A DNA stretch of 43,329 bases from Balneolaceae bacterium (GTDB lineage: Bacteria > Bacteroidota > Rhodothermia > Balneolales > Balneolaceae), in contig JAFIFA010000222.1 of the NCBI GenBank assembly GCA_020832225.1, forward strand, positions 1 through 43,329. The letters run 5' to 3'. Position numbers and translations under genes: made by a program. Shown piece by piece: positions 34,902 to 43,329 of this stretch (positions are counted from its first letter, which is position 1; each line of letters opens with the position of its first letter). The notes below the pieces were generated by a model, which did no database searches, had not been told where the DNA came from, and saw only the letters and a list, made by a program, of their open reading frames with translations.

Positions 34902-36347
34902 ATGGCTTTCGATTACGATGTAATCATTATTGGTAGCGGCCCTGCCGGCTTTTCATGCGCAATGCAAAGCACTAAATTCGACAAAAAAGTATTAATTGTG
35001 GAGGCAGACTCCAATCATTTGGGCGGCACATGGCTGAACAAGGGTACAGTACCGAGCAAGGCACTTCGTGAAGCGGCGAACCTGATTCAGAAGTTCCACT
35101 CTCAGTTTGGTGATGAGAGAGGACGAAAACCATACGAACGCTTTAGAATGGAAGACCTCATGCTCTACAGAGAGACCATTCTCGAGAGCAAGAACAAGAA
35201 GGTGAAGAATGACCTGATCAAGAATGAAGTTGATACCGCCAGAGGAGTTGGGAAAATCATTGACGATCATACCGTTGAAGTGACCGACTCCCTGAGTCAG
35301 TCCAGAAAGTTCACCACAGAGAACATTCTCATCTCGACAGGAACCAGTCCCATCAACCCCGAAAATATAGATCTCGAGAGTTCAGATATCCTGAACTACG
35401 ACTCGATTCTGGATCTTACCCACATACCCCGTAGACTGGTTATCATTGGAAGCGGTCTAATCACGTTCGAATATGCCACAATTTTTGCCGCACTTGGTAC
35501 AAGAATTACCATTTTGAGCGACACGGATGATGTTCTCCCCTTCCTCGATCGTGAGATTAAAGATCACCTCACCGACATTCTAAAAAGACGGAATATTCAG
35601 GTCTATTATGAATCCTCTGTTCAGAAAATCGCTGATAACAACCTCAGAACCTGTACAGAAGTAGTTTTTAAACAGAAAGGGAGCGATCGCACCCACGTTT
35701 CGGAGACCGATCAGGTGCTCTATATTGGCGGCAAAAAACCAAACACCTCTGGCTTAATGAGCAGCGGACTGGAGATGACGACCGACGAGAAAGGCTTTAT
35801 CAAGGTAGATGGTAATTACCGTACATCTGTTGAGAACATCTTTGCTGCAGGCGATGTGGTGGGTGATCCATCCTCTGCTGCGGCCTCTTTTGTTCAGGGG
35901 CGCCTCGCAGCCTGCTCCATGTTCGACATACCATCAGACACTCCATCCGGAGATATCCCTTACGGTATCTACTCTATTCCGGAAATATCGGGTATCGGCT
36001 TAACAGAGCTTAAAGCTGAGGAACTGGGCATCGATGTCACTGTTGGAAGAGCCTATTATGAAAATCTTACACAGGCAGACATTAACCACCAGAAAGAGGG
36101 CCTGCTTAAGCTTGTATTTGCCACTGAGGATCTGAAGCTTTTAGGAGTTCACATCATTGGAGAGAATGCTTCCGACCTGATCCATCTCGGTCAAAGTATC
36201 ATGGCTCAGAATGGTACCATCAAATACTTTATTGAAAATGTGCTCAACTACCCAACCTATTCCGAAGCCTACCGGATAGCCGCATTCAACGGCGTGAACC
36301 GTGTATATAAGGCCGGCGTGAAGTACAAAAAAATACTCGAAAGGTAG
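34902..36347 (+). CDS. sthA: Soluble pyridine nucleotide transhydrogenase-like flavoprotein
   Basis: The 481-residue protein belongs to the pyridine nucleotide-disulfide oxidoreductase fold: FAD site GSGPAG (residues 11-16), NAD(P) site IIGSGLITFEYA, second FAD motif NIFAAGDVVGDP and a C-terminal dimerisation domain. The redox-active CxxxxC of lipoamide dehydrogenases is absent (GGTWLNKGTVPSK), and the C-terminal catalytic histidine is asparagine (NYPTYSEAYR). Both features match SthA, which exchanges hydride between NADPH and NADH. E. coli SthA keeps one of those cysteines; here both are replaced. The symbol is by similarity. Confidence 0.85.
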   Translation: MAFDYDVIIIGSGPAGFSCAMQSTKFDKKVLIVEADSNHLGGTWLNKGTVPSKALREAANLIQKFHSQFGDERGRKPYERFRMEDLMLYRETILESKNKKVKNDLIKNEVDTARGVGKIIDDHTVEVTDSLSQSRKFTTENILISTGTSPINPENIDLESSDILNYDSILDLTHIPRRLVIIGSGLITFEYATIFAALGTRITILSDTDDVLPFLDREIKDHLTDILKRRNIQVYYESSVQKIADNNLRTCTEVVFKQKGSDRTHVSETDQVLYIGGKKPNTSGLMSSGLEMTTDEKGFIKVDGNYRTSVENIFAAGDVVGDPSSAAASFVQGRLAACSMFDIPSDTPSGDIPYGIYSIPEISGIGLTELKAEELGIDVTVGRAYYENLTQADINHQKEGLLKLVFATEDLKLLGVHIIGENASDLIHLGQSIMAQNGTIKYFIENVLNYPTYSEAYRIAAFNGVNRVYKAGVKYKKILER

Positions 36348-36372
36348 ATACTCAACTCTCAGGTATTATAAA

Positions 36373-36408
36373 AAAAGGCAGTCAATTCATCTCAATTGAC
36401 TGCCTTTT
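36373..36408. terminator. Bidirectional terminator between sthA and the DUF429 gene
   Basis: AAAAGGCAGTCAATT-CATCTC-AATTGACTGCCTTTT is a perfect 15-bp stem with A/T flanks, between two converging genes. Confidence 0.95.
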
Positions 36409-36434
36409 CTATTCCAGATAACTCTTTGGTTACG

Positions 36435-37142
36435 CTACACGTAGTGAATGGCCATTTTTAGGCCTTCCGAGTCTTTAGCAGGCTCGTCTGGAAGCGTCTT
36501 GATGCCCTTCTCAACAGAACGCTTAGCTGCCAGTGCGAGCACCATTGAATCAACGATATCATCCTCTCCCACTTCATTGCGCCGGTACTCCTCTTTGATA
36601 TCACGGAAAAAGTCATCAGCTGCAGCTTCAACATCGGCGATTAAGCTCAATCGATGGCGCAAACCTTTTTTCGTATTCTTTTTCTGGTAGATCATGCCGC
36701 CATTCAGATTCATAAAAAGAAGTTCAGGGTGGCTCTCCAGAACTTTCTCCCTCAACTCCTCTTGCGCCTGAAGCAACATATCGAGTGTCTTGATCTTTGG
36801 GGTGATATTCCAGGACTGTACGCTCAGTTTCTTCTCGGTGTACTCGTAGCTCTGCATGTTAGCCTCAACGTAAGAGGGTGCATGCAGGGCAGGCCTGATT
36901 GGCGGGCTGAACACACTGCTCGCGTACTCGCTTCCCAGTTTCTTTCTAAGAAGCCGGTCGCACTCACGTGTGTAGTTCTCATCCTCGAGGCCAATCGGCA
37001 TATCGATAAAGATGCGGTCGAAAGAGAGAAGCTTCTCTTTAAGCTCTTCATCGGTTCTGAGAATGTGATAGCCCTCCTCCCCTTCATCAAATGTGATGGC
37101 AATCCATCCGGCCTTACAGCCATCTATTCCAAGCGTTTTCAA
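36435..37142 (-). CDS. DUF429 family protein (RNase H-like fold)
   Basis: The 235-residue protein has the DUF429 landmarks: GIDGCKAGW at the N-terminus, IFIDMPIGL near residue 45, ESHPELLF in the middle and GEDDIVDSMVLALAA towards the end. Aspartates in these motifs give an RNase H/actin-like fold with an acidic centre, suggesting a metal-dependent nuclease, but family function is unproven. Its start lies 13 bases after the aspS stop, so the two are probably one transcription unit. It ends at a strong hairpin. Confidence 0.85.
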   Translation of the reverse strand: MKTLGIDGCKAGWIAITFDEGEEGYHILRTDEELKEKLLSFDRIFIDMPIGLEDENYTRECDRLLRKKLGSEYASSVFSPPIRPALHAPSYVEANMQSYEYTEKKLSVQSWNITPKIKTLDMLLQAQEELREKVLESHPELLFMNLNGGMIYQKKNTKKGLRHRLSLIADVEAAADDFFRDIKEEYRRNEVGEDDIVDSMVLALAAKRSVEKGIKTLPDEPAKDSEGLKMAIHYV

Positions 37143-37155
37143 TGTTTCGTAATCG

Positions 37156-38931
37156 TTAGGTTAAAGCTGATTTTCTAAGTGAAATGTGCAGTTCCTTAAG
37201 CTGCTCTTCATCCACGGAATCGGGACAGTTATCCATCAGGCTCTGTGCCTTCTGGTTTTTAGGAAATGCAATCACATCTCTCAGGCTTCCGGCACCTGCC
37301 ATCAGCATAATGATCCGGTCGAGCCCCAGTGCAATTCCTCCATGAGGAGGTGCGCCATATTTAAAGGCACTCAGCAGAAAGCCAAACTTCTCTTCAGCTT
37401 CCTCTTTTCCGATTCCAAGCACGCGGAACATCTTCTGTTGAGTTTCAGAGTCGTGAATACGGATGGAACCTCCTCCTATTTCACTTCCGTTCAGAACTAA
37501 ATCATACGCCTTGGCATTCACTGAAGCGGGGTCGCTATCCATCTTCTCCAGGTCCTCATCTCGTGGCGCAGTGAACGGATGGTGCAGCGCGTAGTAGCGC
37601 TGATCTTCCTTCGACCACTCTACCAGCGGGAAGTCGGTAACCCAGAGAAAACGGTTCTGGCTGTGGTCAATCATTTCAAACTGCTCACCAACAATCAATC
37701 TAAGTGTACCCATCTGTTTGTAGACATCGGGCTGCGGGCCGGCTAAAATCAATACCAGATCTCCATCTTTTGCGCCTGAGCTATCGGCCATCTTCTGCAT
37801 CGTCTCTTCATCAAGAAACTTTCCGACGCTGCAAGTAATTTCGCCCTCGTTCAGTTTCATAAAGATCATACCGGCTGCACCCGCTTCATTTTGTGCTTTG
37901 TCGGTGAGACGGTCGAGCGCTCCGCGCCCCATGGTCCCTTCACCGGGAACCGTAATGGAGAGTACCTTCCCTCCTTTACTCACGGTGGTATTGAAGATCT
38001 TAAAGCCGGACTGAGCTACATCGTCAGAGATATCGTTAATCTCCACGCCAAACCTAAGTTCGGGTTTATCTGAACCATAACGACTCATCGCCTCATGATA
38101 TGTGAGGCGCTTAAATGGAGTTTCGATCTCCTTACCGAGATGCTTCTTCCAAATCTTCGCCATCAACTCTTCGTGAGTGGAGTAGATTGTTTCCTCATCA
38201 ACAAATGACATCTCGACGTCGATCTGGGTGAACTCAGGCTGTCGGTCGGCGCGAAGATCCTCATCGCGGAAGCACTTTACAATCTGGAAATAGCGATCCA
38301 TCCCGGAAACCATCAGCAACTGCTTGTAGGTTTGCGGACTTTGTGGCAGCGCGAAGAATTTACCCGCATTAACCCTGCTTGGCACCAGGTAGTCCCTGGC
38401 TCCTTCCGGGGTAGATCGCATCAGAACCGGTGTTTCAACTTCAACAAAAGAGCGTTCATGATAGAAATTACGTACGGTGTGAGCCACATCTGAACGGAGC
38501 AACAGGTTCTCCTGCATCTGAGGTCTCCGCAGATCCAGATAGCGGTATCGCAGCCTCACTTCTTCATTTGTTGGAATATCATTCTTGATCTCAAAAGGAG
38601 GTGTCTCTGCTTTTGAATAGACTTTCAGACCTGAAACCTCCACCTCAATCTGCCCTGTTTTCATATCGGGGTTGATCGTCTCCTTGCTTCGGCTGATCAC
38701 CTTACCCCTCACACCAATGGTATATTCAGAGCGCAGCTGCTCCGCCATGCCGTGGAGATCTGAATTTGACTCATCAAACACAATCTGGGTAATTCCGTAC
38801 CGATCACGCAGATCTATAAAGATCAGACCACCCAGATCTCTCCGGGTAGCAACCCATCCATTTAATACAACCTCTTTTCCTTTATCATCCGTCGTTAACT
38901 CTCCGCAGGTGTGGGTTCGTAGCCAGCTCAT
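37156..38931 (-). CDS. aspS: Aspartyl-tRNA synthetase
   Basis: It charges tRNA-Asp with aspartate. The 591-residue bacterial-type enzyme has an N-terminal OB anticodon domain (MSWLRTHTCGEL, VVLNGWVATRRDLGG), the class II core with motif 2 FRDEDLRADRQPEFTQID, an inserted GAD domain (about 290-430) and motif 3 GIALGLDRIIML. Whether it is discriminating or also charges tRNA-Asn depends on the anticodon domain and on the presence of a GatCAB system elsewhere. DUF429 follows in the same unit. Confidence 0.97.
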   Translation of the reverse strand: MSWLRTHTCGELTTDDKGKEVVLNGWVATRRDLGGLIFIDLRDRYGITQIVFDESNSDLHGMAEQLRSEYTIGVRGKVISRSKETINPDMKTGQIEVEVSGLKVYSKAETPPFEIKNDIPTNEEVRLRYRYLDLRRPQMQENLLLRSDVAHTVRNFYHERSFVEVETPVLMRSTPEGARDYLVPSRVNAGKFFALPQSPQTYKQLLMVSGMDRYFQIVKCFRDEDLRADRQPEFTQIDVEMSFVDEETIYSTHEELMAKIWKKHLGKEIETPFKRLTYHEAMSRYGSDKPELRFGVEINDISDDVAQSGFKIFNTTVSKGGKVLSITVPGEGTMGRGALDRLTDKAQNEAGAAGMIFMKLNEGEITCSVGKFLDEETMQKMADSSGAKDGDLVLILAGPQPDVYKQMGTLRLIVGEQFEMIDHSQNRFLWVTDFPLVEWSKEDQRYYALHHPFTAPRDEDLEKMDSDPASVNAKAYDLVLNGSEIGGGSIRIHDSETQQKMFRVLGIGKEEAEEKFGFLLSAFKYGAPPHGGIALGLDRIIMLMAGAGSLRDVIAFPKNQKAQSLMDNCPDSVDEEQLKELHISLRKSALT

Positions 38932-39032
38932 AAAATCTTTTTGAATATATCCGTTAAAAGTCGTTTTCTGTTCAAGTCTGATAAAATAAACAATCTGTAA
39001 ACCATTCGCTTACTCCATTAGCAACATTGATC

Positions 39033-39458
39033 ATGACCACAATTCTTTTAATCAACCTTTTCAGCTCATTTTTTCTGTGTGGATTGATCTGGACTATCCA
39101 ACTGGTTCACTATCCTATGTTTCGCTATCTGGACAGCTCTGAGTTTCTATCCCATATGAACCAGCACAAAAGCCGCATCTCTCTCATTGTTGTTCCTGTG
39201 ATGGTTATCGAACTGGTGAGCTCGGGATGGCTCGCTCTCTCGGCTGAAATATTGAGGGTATATCACATCACGGGACTAGTGGTTGTAATAGCAATCTGGT
39301 TGGTTACCTTCCTGGTTCAGGTACCTCAGCACAACCGGCTCTCGGCGGGTAAGGATGATGAGATAATAGGAAAGCTTGTACGAGGGAACTGGATCCGGAC
39401 GCTGCTCTGGAGCGCCAAAAGCCTGATTGGAATAGCAATTCTCTATCAACTACTCTGA
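39033..39458 (+). CDS. Small membrane protein with four helices (DUF1772-like)
   Basis: The 141-residue protein has four membrane segments. Between the first two are WTIQLVHYPMFRYL, and later VPQHNRLSAG and RGNWIRTLLWSAKS, a pattern reminiscent of the DUF1772 group (N-rich loop, then W-x3-N-x-x-R). The assignment is tentative and the function unknown. I start at ATG 39033; the tracked start is a TTG two codons earlier. The gene is divergent from aspS and ends in a shared terminator with ettA. Confidence 0.75.
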   Translation: MTTILLINLFSSFFLCGLIWTIQLVHYPMFRYLDSSEFLSHMNQHKSRISLIVVPVMVIELVSSGWLALSAEILRVYHITGLVVVIAIWLVTFLVQVPQHNRLSAGKDDEIIGKLVRGNWIRTLLWSAKSLIGIAILYQLL

Positions 39459-39465
39459 AAATAGA

Positions 39466-39494
39466 AAAGCCCCCGGTTGTAAACCGGAGGCTTT
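39466..39494. terminator. Bidirectional terminator between the small membrane protein and ettA
   Basis: AAAGCC-C-CCGGTT-GTA-AACCGG-A-GGCTTT: a 12-bp stem with one mismatch, between convergent genes. Confidence 0.88.
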
Positions 39495-39520
39495 GAAAGT
39501 TTGTCTCGTCAAAGATCTCC

Positions 39521-41194
39521 TTACGAACGCATCAGTTTCTTATAGCGAATTCGCGTTGGCTGAGTCTCCTTAATGCCAAGTCTTTCCCTGCGATTCTCCT
39601 CATACTCCTGGTAGTTCCCTTCAAACCAATAGACCTGGCTATCCCCTTCATATGCCAAGATATGTGTAGCCACACGGTCGAGGAACCAGCGATCGTGAGA
39701 GATAACCACGGCGCAGCCGGCAAATTCGAGCAGGGCTTCTTCAAGCGCCCGTAGTGTATTCACATCCAGGTCGTTCGTCGGCTCATCCAGAAGCAGTACA
39801 TTGGCTCCCTCCTTCAGCATCTTGGCAAGGTGCACCCTGTTTCTCTCACCACCGGAAATTTCGTTCACTTTCTTCTGCTGATCACTCCCGCTGAAATTAA
39901 ATCTCGCTACATAGGCGCGTGAGTTTACTTCACGATTTCCGAGTTTGAGAACATCATGACCACCGGAGATCTCTTCCCAGATTGTTTTTTCCGGATTGAG
40001 AGGCCGTTTCTGATCTACGTATCCCAATTCAACCGTCTCTCCGACCTCAAATTCGCCTGCGTCGGGTTTCTCCTCTCCGGTAATCATCTTAAAGAGGGTT
40101 GTTTTACCCGCTCCATTCGGTCCAATCACTCCAACAATGCCACCCGGGGGCAGGTTGAAGTTCATATCCTCCATTAGGAGCCGATCTTCAAATCCCTTCT
40201 TCACTCCGTTGGCAACGATCACTTTATCGCCCAGACGCGGACCGGCAGGGATAAAGATCTCCATATCGTCCCGTCGTTTCTGATGCTCTTCGGAGAGAAG
40301 CTTCTCATACTGATTGATCCGTGCCTTGCTTTTAGCACGCCGGCCTTTCGGGTTTTGCCGGATCCAATCAAGTTCCTGCTCCAGTGTTTTCTGACGTTTC
40401 GACTCCTGCTTCTCTTCCTGCTTCAGTCGCTGCTGTTTCTGCTCCAGCCAGGATGAGTAGTTACCCTCAAACGGAATTCCCTCACCACGATCCAGTTCCA
40501 GAATCCAGCCTGCAACGTTGTCCAGAAAGTACCGGTCGTGAGTTACCGCAATAACGGTTCCCTCATATCGATCCAGATGCTGTTCGAGCCACTCTACAGA
40601 CTCTGCATCGAGGTGGTTGGTGGGCTCATCCAACAGAAGCACATCAGGCTTTTTGAGCAAAAGCCTGCAGAGAGCCACCCTACGCTTTTCTCCACCGGAG
40701 AGCACATCAATTTTGGCATCACCCGGAGGGCAGCGCAGTGCATCCATCGCTTGCTCCAGCTTCGAGTCGATATCCCATGCCCCGATCCGGTCGATCTTCT
40801 CCTGAAGCTTGGTCTGCTTTTCAATGAGAGCTTCAAAGTCGGCCTCAGGATCACTAAACCCTTCGTTAACGGCTTCATACTCTTTAATCAGGTCCATCGT
40901 CTCCTGTACCCCCTCTTCCACAATCTCCTTCACCGTCTTATCGGGATCGAGCTGTGGTTCCTGTGAGAGATAACCAAATGTAATGCCTTTCTGACGGGAG
41001 ATTTCCCCAATGTAGTTTTCATCCTCACCTGCAATGATCCTTAGCAATGTACTTTTACCCGCACCATTGAGGCCCAGAACACCAATTTTGGCTCCGTAAA
41101 AGAATGAGAGATAGATATCTTTCAGTACCGTTTTGTTGGGTTTATAAACTTTACTGACCCCAACCATCGAAAAAATAATTTTTTGATCGCTCAA
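39521..41194 (-). CDS. ettA: Energy-dependent translational throttle protein EttA (ABC-F)
   Basis: EttA binds the ribosomal E site and controls entry into elongation according to ATP level. The 557-residue product has two ABC domains without membrane segments: Walker [10 protein letters not shown] and GPNGAGKTT, signatures [16 protein letters not shown] and [15 protein letters not shown], and DEPTNHLD and DEPTNDLD. Between them lies the charged linker ([22 protein letters not shown]), the P-site tRNA interaction motif. The length matches EttA (555) better than other ABC-F branches. Confidence 0.95.
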   Translation of the reverse strand: MSDQKIIFSMVGVSKVYKPNKTVLKDIYLSFFYGAKIGVLGLNGAGKSTLLRIIAGEDENYIGEISRQKGITFGYLSQEPQLDPDKTVKEIVEEGVQETMDLIKEYEAVNEGFSDPEADFEALIEKQTKLQEKIDRIGAWDIDSKLEQAMDALRCPPGDAKIDVLSGGEKRRVALCRLLLKKPDVLLLDEPTNHLDAESVEWLEQHLDRYEGTVIAVTHDRYFLDNVAGWILELDRGEGIPFEGNYSSWLEQKQQRLKQEEKQESKRQKTLEQELDWIRQNPKGRRAKSKARINQYEKLLSEEHQKRRDDMEIFIPAGPRLGDKVIVANGVKKGFEDRLLMEDMNFNLPPGGIVGVIGPNGAGKTTLFKMITGEEKPDAGEFEVGETVELGYVDQKRPLNPEKTIWEEISGGHDVLKLGNREVNSRAYVARFNFSGSDQQKKVNEISGGERNRVHLAKMLKEGANVLLLDEPTNDLDVNTLRALEEALLEFAGCAVVISHDRWFLDRVATHILAYEGDSQVYWFEGNYQEYEENRRERLGIKETQPTRIRYKKLMRS

Positions 41195-41221
41195 TGTATT
41201 AGCGCTTTTTATGGATGAAAA

Positions 41222-41252
41222 TTAAGCCGAAATATAACTCTGTTATGGCTAA
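41222..41252 (-). terminator. Possible weak hairpin after the phosphodiesterase gene
   Basis: On the minus strand ATAAC-AGA-GTTAT is nested in TTAGCC ... GGCTTAA, followed by TTTTC. There is no long T-run, so activity is doubtful. It lies between the phosphodiesterase stop and ettA. Confidence 0.3.
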
Positions 41253-41284
41253 ATCGACAGATTTGAATCAAAATGTAATACTCC

Positions 41285-42895
41285 TCAAAAATCGAAACGA
41301 ACACCAAGTGAGTTAAAATTCACACTCTCTATAGCCAACCAGGGTGTGGCTTCATAAGATGTACGGAAGTAGAACTGCCGGTTCGTTGCAATGGAGCTTT
41401 GAAAAACAAACTTCCGTATATGGAGATCTTGCTGGAACATCAGCATAGGTTTGATATCCCCTCCCGATAGTTCGACGCCCGTTCCAATCCACATTCGATT
41501 GAGGTAGGAGCGGAAGATGTCCGTTTTACCCCAAATATCAACCCGTTCAGGCTCGAATGTACCAGATTCCATATAAAAGTTAGCGCCATATCGAACCCTG
41601 TAAATGGGGGAGAATGAAAGTTCGGATACCGCTCTGTCGCGTCGAAAATCATAACGGGAAGTAACTGTATGTCGCTCCCTTTGCGGGCGACTTTCAAAAT
41701 CTATGTCTGAAAGGTCTGAAAAAAGATCGGGAAGCCAGTAATACTCTCGACCTCTTAGCTCCTCCACCTCTGAACCACGCAGGAAAAGTGGCGTTGTCAT
41801 ATCCTGATAGGTAAATCCACCATGATTTCCCATTCGGCTGTAGCCGGTTTGATGGTACTTGTTTTTTCCAAAGAGCGTGATGATATCTCCCGCACTTGGA
41901 TTATTCATGTGGGTTTTCAGACTGATCGGCGCCATTGGATACTTAGAGTTGTAGGATTGTTTGAGCCACCCCTCTCGATTCAGATACTCTCCTTTGTAGC
42001 CGTTACTGTAGTAACCAAGAAGGTCCTCGCCTTCAAATTCATAGTTAACCAGATCCCCATCTATATTCAGGATGACTTTTCCATTATTATGAAAGCCAAT
42101 AATTCTTCCATTCTCCACATCTTCGATGAAGGTAAAGTCTATCTCTGTTTCATCAACCAGGCGAATTGCATAATACTCTGCAAGGCTACTATCTTCCAGG
42201 TAGAGTGTTGGATAAGAAAAGATGGCCAGATCATCTCCCAGTATCTCTTCAATAACAGGGTCGATCTCCACACCCTGGCCGAAGGTCATACCATGGTCTG
42301 AGTAGATTACCACGTTTACGTCGTCGTCAAGTCGCCTTATGAGTTTACCGAATTGCCGGTCAAATTCAATTAGCTCGCTGATAAATGCTTCTTCACCATT
42401 AAAATGGCCTTGCGTATCAACATTGTACCAATAGAATTGGATAACATCGTAATCTTGTAAGTAGTAGGCAGAGTTAACCAAAGCTGGTCCGGCCATCCAA
42501 TGAAAGGCAGGTAATCCGTAAATTAGGTTCGTCATAGAGAGTCTCGATTTGGAGAATGCCATATCCAGAAAGGTCCCGATCATACCTATGGTACGACCAT
42601 TGTACGGTGAAGGGCGCTTCCAACCGGGCAGAACAGCATCATCCGGGCTTAGCCCATCTCTGAGACTTGAAATAACAGTTGGGGTTTTACTTGGAAAGTA
42701 GGTAATGGTATAGTTTATCAGACCATCTTCACCAAAGAACTCCTTCAGATTAGGGAGATTCCCTTTTGCCATCTCATCCTGGACGTAAAAGCTGGATCCT
42801 GCATCGAGATGAATTAGTATAAATTTCGGGTCATCAGAAGCCTTCAATGGTAAGGCAATGAGCAAAAAAAGAGTTGTAATAAGTGACCTTAACAT
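41285..42895 (-). CDS. Secreted type I phosphodiesterase/alkaline phosphatase-superfamily protein with beta-rich C-terminus
   Basis: The 536-residue product has a signal peptide (residues 1-19) and an alkaline phosphatase-fold core: D31 in HLDAG, the nucleophile loop SKTPTVISS (T71/T73), D160 and H164 in NVDTQGHFN, D200-H201 in YSDHGM and H358 in GNHGGF. These are the two-metal ligands of nucleotide pyrophosphatase/phosphodiesterases. Residues 420-536 are a separate strand-rich part (RYGANFYMESGTF, FVFQSSIATNRQFYFRTS) ending in GVRFDF, similar to an outer-membrane strand series. The substrate is unknown. It is monocistronic with a promoter-like box upstream. Confidence 0.85.
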   Translation of the reverse strand: MLRSLITTLFLLIALPLKASDDPKFILIHLDAGSSFYVQDEMAKGNLPNLKEFFGEDGLINYTITYFPSKTPTVISSLRDGLSPDDAVLPGWKRPSPYNGRTIGMIGTFLDMAFSKSRLSMTNLIYGLPAFHWMAGPALVNSAYYLQDYDVIQFYWYNVDTQGHFNGEEAFISELIEFDRQFGKLIRRLDDDVNVVIYSDHGMTFGQGVEIDPVIEEILGDDLAIFSYPTLYLEDSSLAEYYAIRLVDETEIDFTFIEDVENGRIIGFHNNGKVILNIDGDLVNYEFEGEDLLGYYSNGYKGEYLNREGWLKQSYNSKYPMAPISLKTHMNNPSAGDIITLFGKNKYHQTGYSRMGNHGGFTYQDMTTPLFLRGSEVEELRGREYYWLPDLFSDLSDIDFESRPQRERHTVTSRYDFRRDRAVSELSFSPIYRVRYGANFYMESGTFEPERVDIWGKTDIFRSYLNRMWIGTGVELSGGDIKPMLMFQQDLHIRKFVFQSSIATNRQFYFRTSYEATPWLAIESVNFNSLGVRFDF

Positions 42896-42923
42896 AGCTT
42901 TGCTGTTAAATCATTCAAGCCTG

Positions 42924-42950
42924 TAAATATACACATTTTATACACACCAA
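42924..42950 (-). promoter_or_regulatory. Possible Bacteroidota-type promoter of the phosphodiesterase gene
   Basis: On the minus strand TATATTTA (42924-42931) matches TAnnTTTG at seven of eight positions, with TTG (42948-42950) 16 bases upstream. It lies about 28 bases before the ATG. Confidence 0.38.
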
Positions 42951-42977
42951 TACAGCAAACTATTGAAACGTAAACAA

Positions 42978-43011
42978 AAAAAGCTCCTTCACCGAAGCAA
43001 AGAAGCTTTTT
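42978..43011 (-). terminator. Rho-independent terminator after nuoK
   Basis: AAAAAGCT ... AGCTTTTT forms the outer stem with an inner CTTC-ACC-GAAG hairpin. On the minus strand it is followed by seven T residues. It lies 20 bases after the nuoK stop. Confidence 0.75.
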
Positions 43012-43031
43012 ACCATTCCTGTAAATCAGCG

Positions 43032-43329
43032 CTACCAACGCAACAGATTTACTTTGGTGATATCCACAGAAAGATTATTTCTGAAAATCGCGATAATGAT
43101 TGCCAATCCGACTACGGCTTCTGCGGCAGCTACGGAGAGCGAAAAGAAGACCAAAATCTGTCCGGCTACGTCACCATGGTAGGCACTAAATGAGACCAAG
43201 CTGAGGTTTACAGCATTCAGCATCATCTCAACACACATAAAGATGACGATTGCATTCCTTCGAATAAGTACACCAATAACGCCAATTGTAAATAAAATCG
43301 CACTCAGGGCGCGGTACCAATCAATTCCT
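43032..43329 (-). CDS. nuoK: NADH-quinone oxidoreductase subunit K (partial, 5' end outside)
   Basis: NuoK is a three-helix membrane subunit of complex I. Starting in frame from the window edge, the translation reads [25 protein letters not shown], then [22 protein letters not shown], with the conserved glutamate in the second helix, and ends [14 protein letters not shown]. The ORF track begins only at the internal ATG 43238; the gene really enters from the right edge and lacks about the first eight residues. A terminator follows directly, so no nuoL is attached downstream. Confidence 0.93.
   Translation of the reverse strand, partial: GIDWYRALSAILFTIGVIGVLIRRNAIVIFMCVEMMLNAVNLSLVSFSAYHGDVAGQILVFFSLSVAAAEAVVGLAIIIAIFRNNLSVDITKVNLLRW

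Noticed and set aside
31678-36408. Polysaccharide utilisation locus around the GH16 gene
   Set aside because: No SusC/SusD pair, sugar transporter, sulfatase or second glycosidase lies nearby; the gene is flanked by terminators.
36654-37178. 174-aa plus-strand ORF opposite the DUF429 gene
   Set aside because: The DUF429 motifs on the minus strand are clear; this ORF is a shadow.

Overview
The window reads as chromosomal core genome of a member of the Bacteroidota-related phylum Balneolota. I infer this from protein style, not from a search: a Bacteroidota-like AtpB with an N-terminal extension and a His-rich tail, a 30-residue AURKAIP1/COX24-like basic protein, weak Shine-Dalgarno usage, and a few TAnnTTTG-like promoter boxes. 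Gene density is high. I saw no tRNA, rRNA, CRISPR array, insertion sequence, prophage or integrase.

Layout. (1) 1-3325, minus strand: an M23 peptidase and a bactofilin lead into the F0 ATP synthase genes (AtpZ-like, AtpI-like, atpB, atpE, start of atpF). (2) 3389-8234, minus: guaB, an orphan Cys4 protein, purB and an M48 lipoprotein protease. (3) 8304-12636, minus: a CNNM/CorC-type CBS protein, murB and a DUF2779 nuclease in tight succession. (4) 12768-17029, minus: the lysine/diaminopimelate operon lysC-dapB-dapA-dapD, then ssb and a terminator. (5) 17290-18109: the 30-aa basic ORF with its own terminator, and an orphan 216-aa gene divergent from the next block. (6) 18156-31656, plus: a long run rqcH/NFACT, aroK, aroB, TamB-like, rnr, then a peptidase-MA/PD40/beta-barrel protein. 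(7) 31751-36408: a GH16 glucanase, a bacilliredoxin, a CBM9-like lipoprotein, Mn-type superoxide dismutase and a soluble transhydrogenase-like flavoprotein. (8) 36435-43329: DUF429 protein and aspS, a small membrane protein, ettA, a secreted phosphodiesterase and the end of nuoK.

Functionally the window covers envelope building (MurB, DAP pathway, bactofilin/M23, TamB, BamA-like barrel, M48), translation and ribosome rescue (RqcH, RNase R, EttA, AspS), energy metabolism (ATP synthase, NuoK, transhydrogenase) and nucleotide synthesis (GuaB, PurB).

The most unusual observation is that two long envelope genes in the same plus-strand run are each cut once by an in-frame stop codon, with the reading frame otherwise continuous: TAA at 23508-23510 in the TamB-like gene, and TGA at 30010-30012 in the PD40/barrel gene, where a conserved blade glycine is expected. 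Both could be sequencing errors, real nonsense mutations or readthrough sites; the sequence alone cannot decide. I found no convincing novel multi-gene system such as a defence island.
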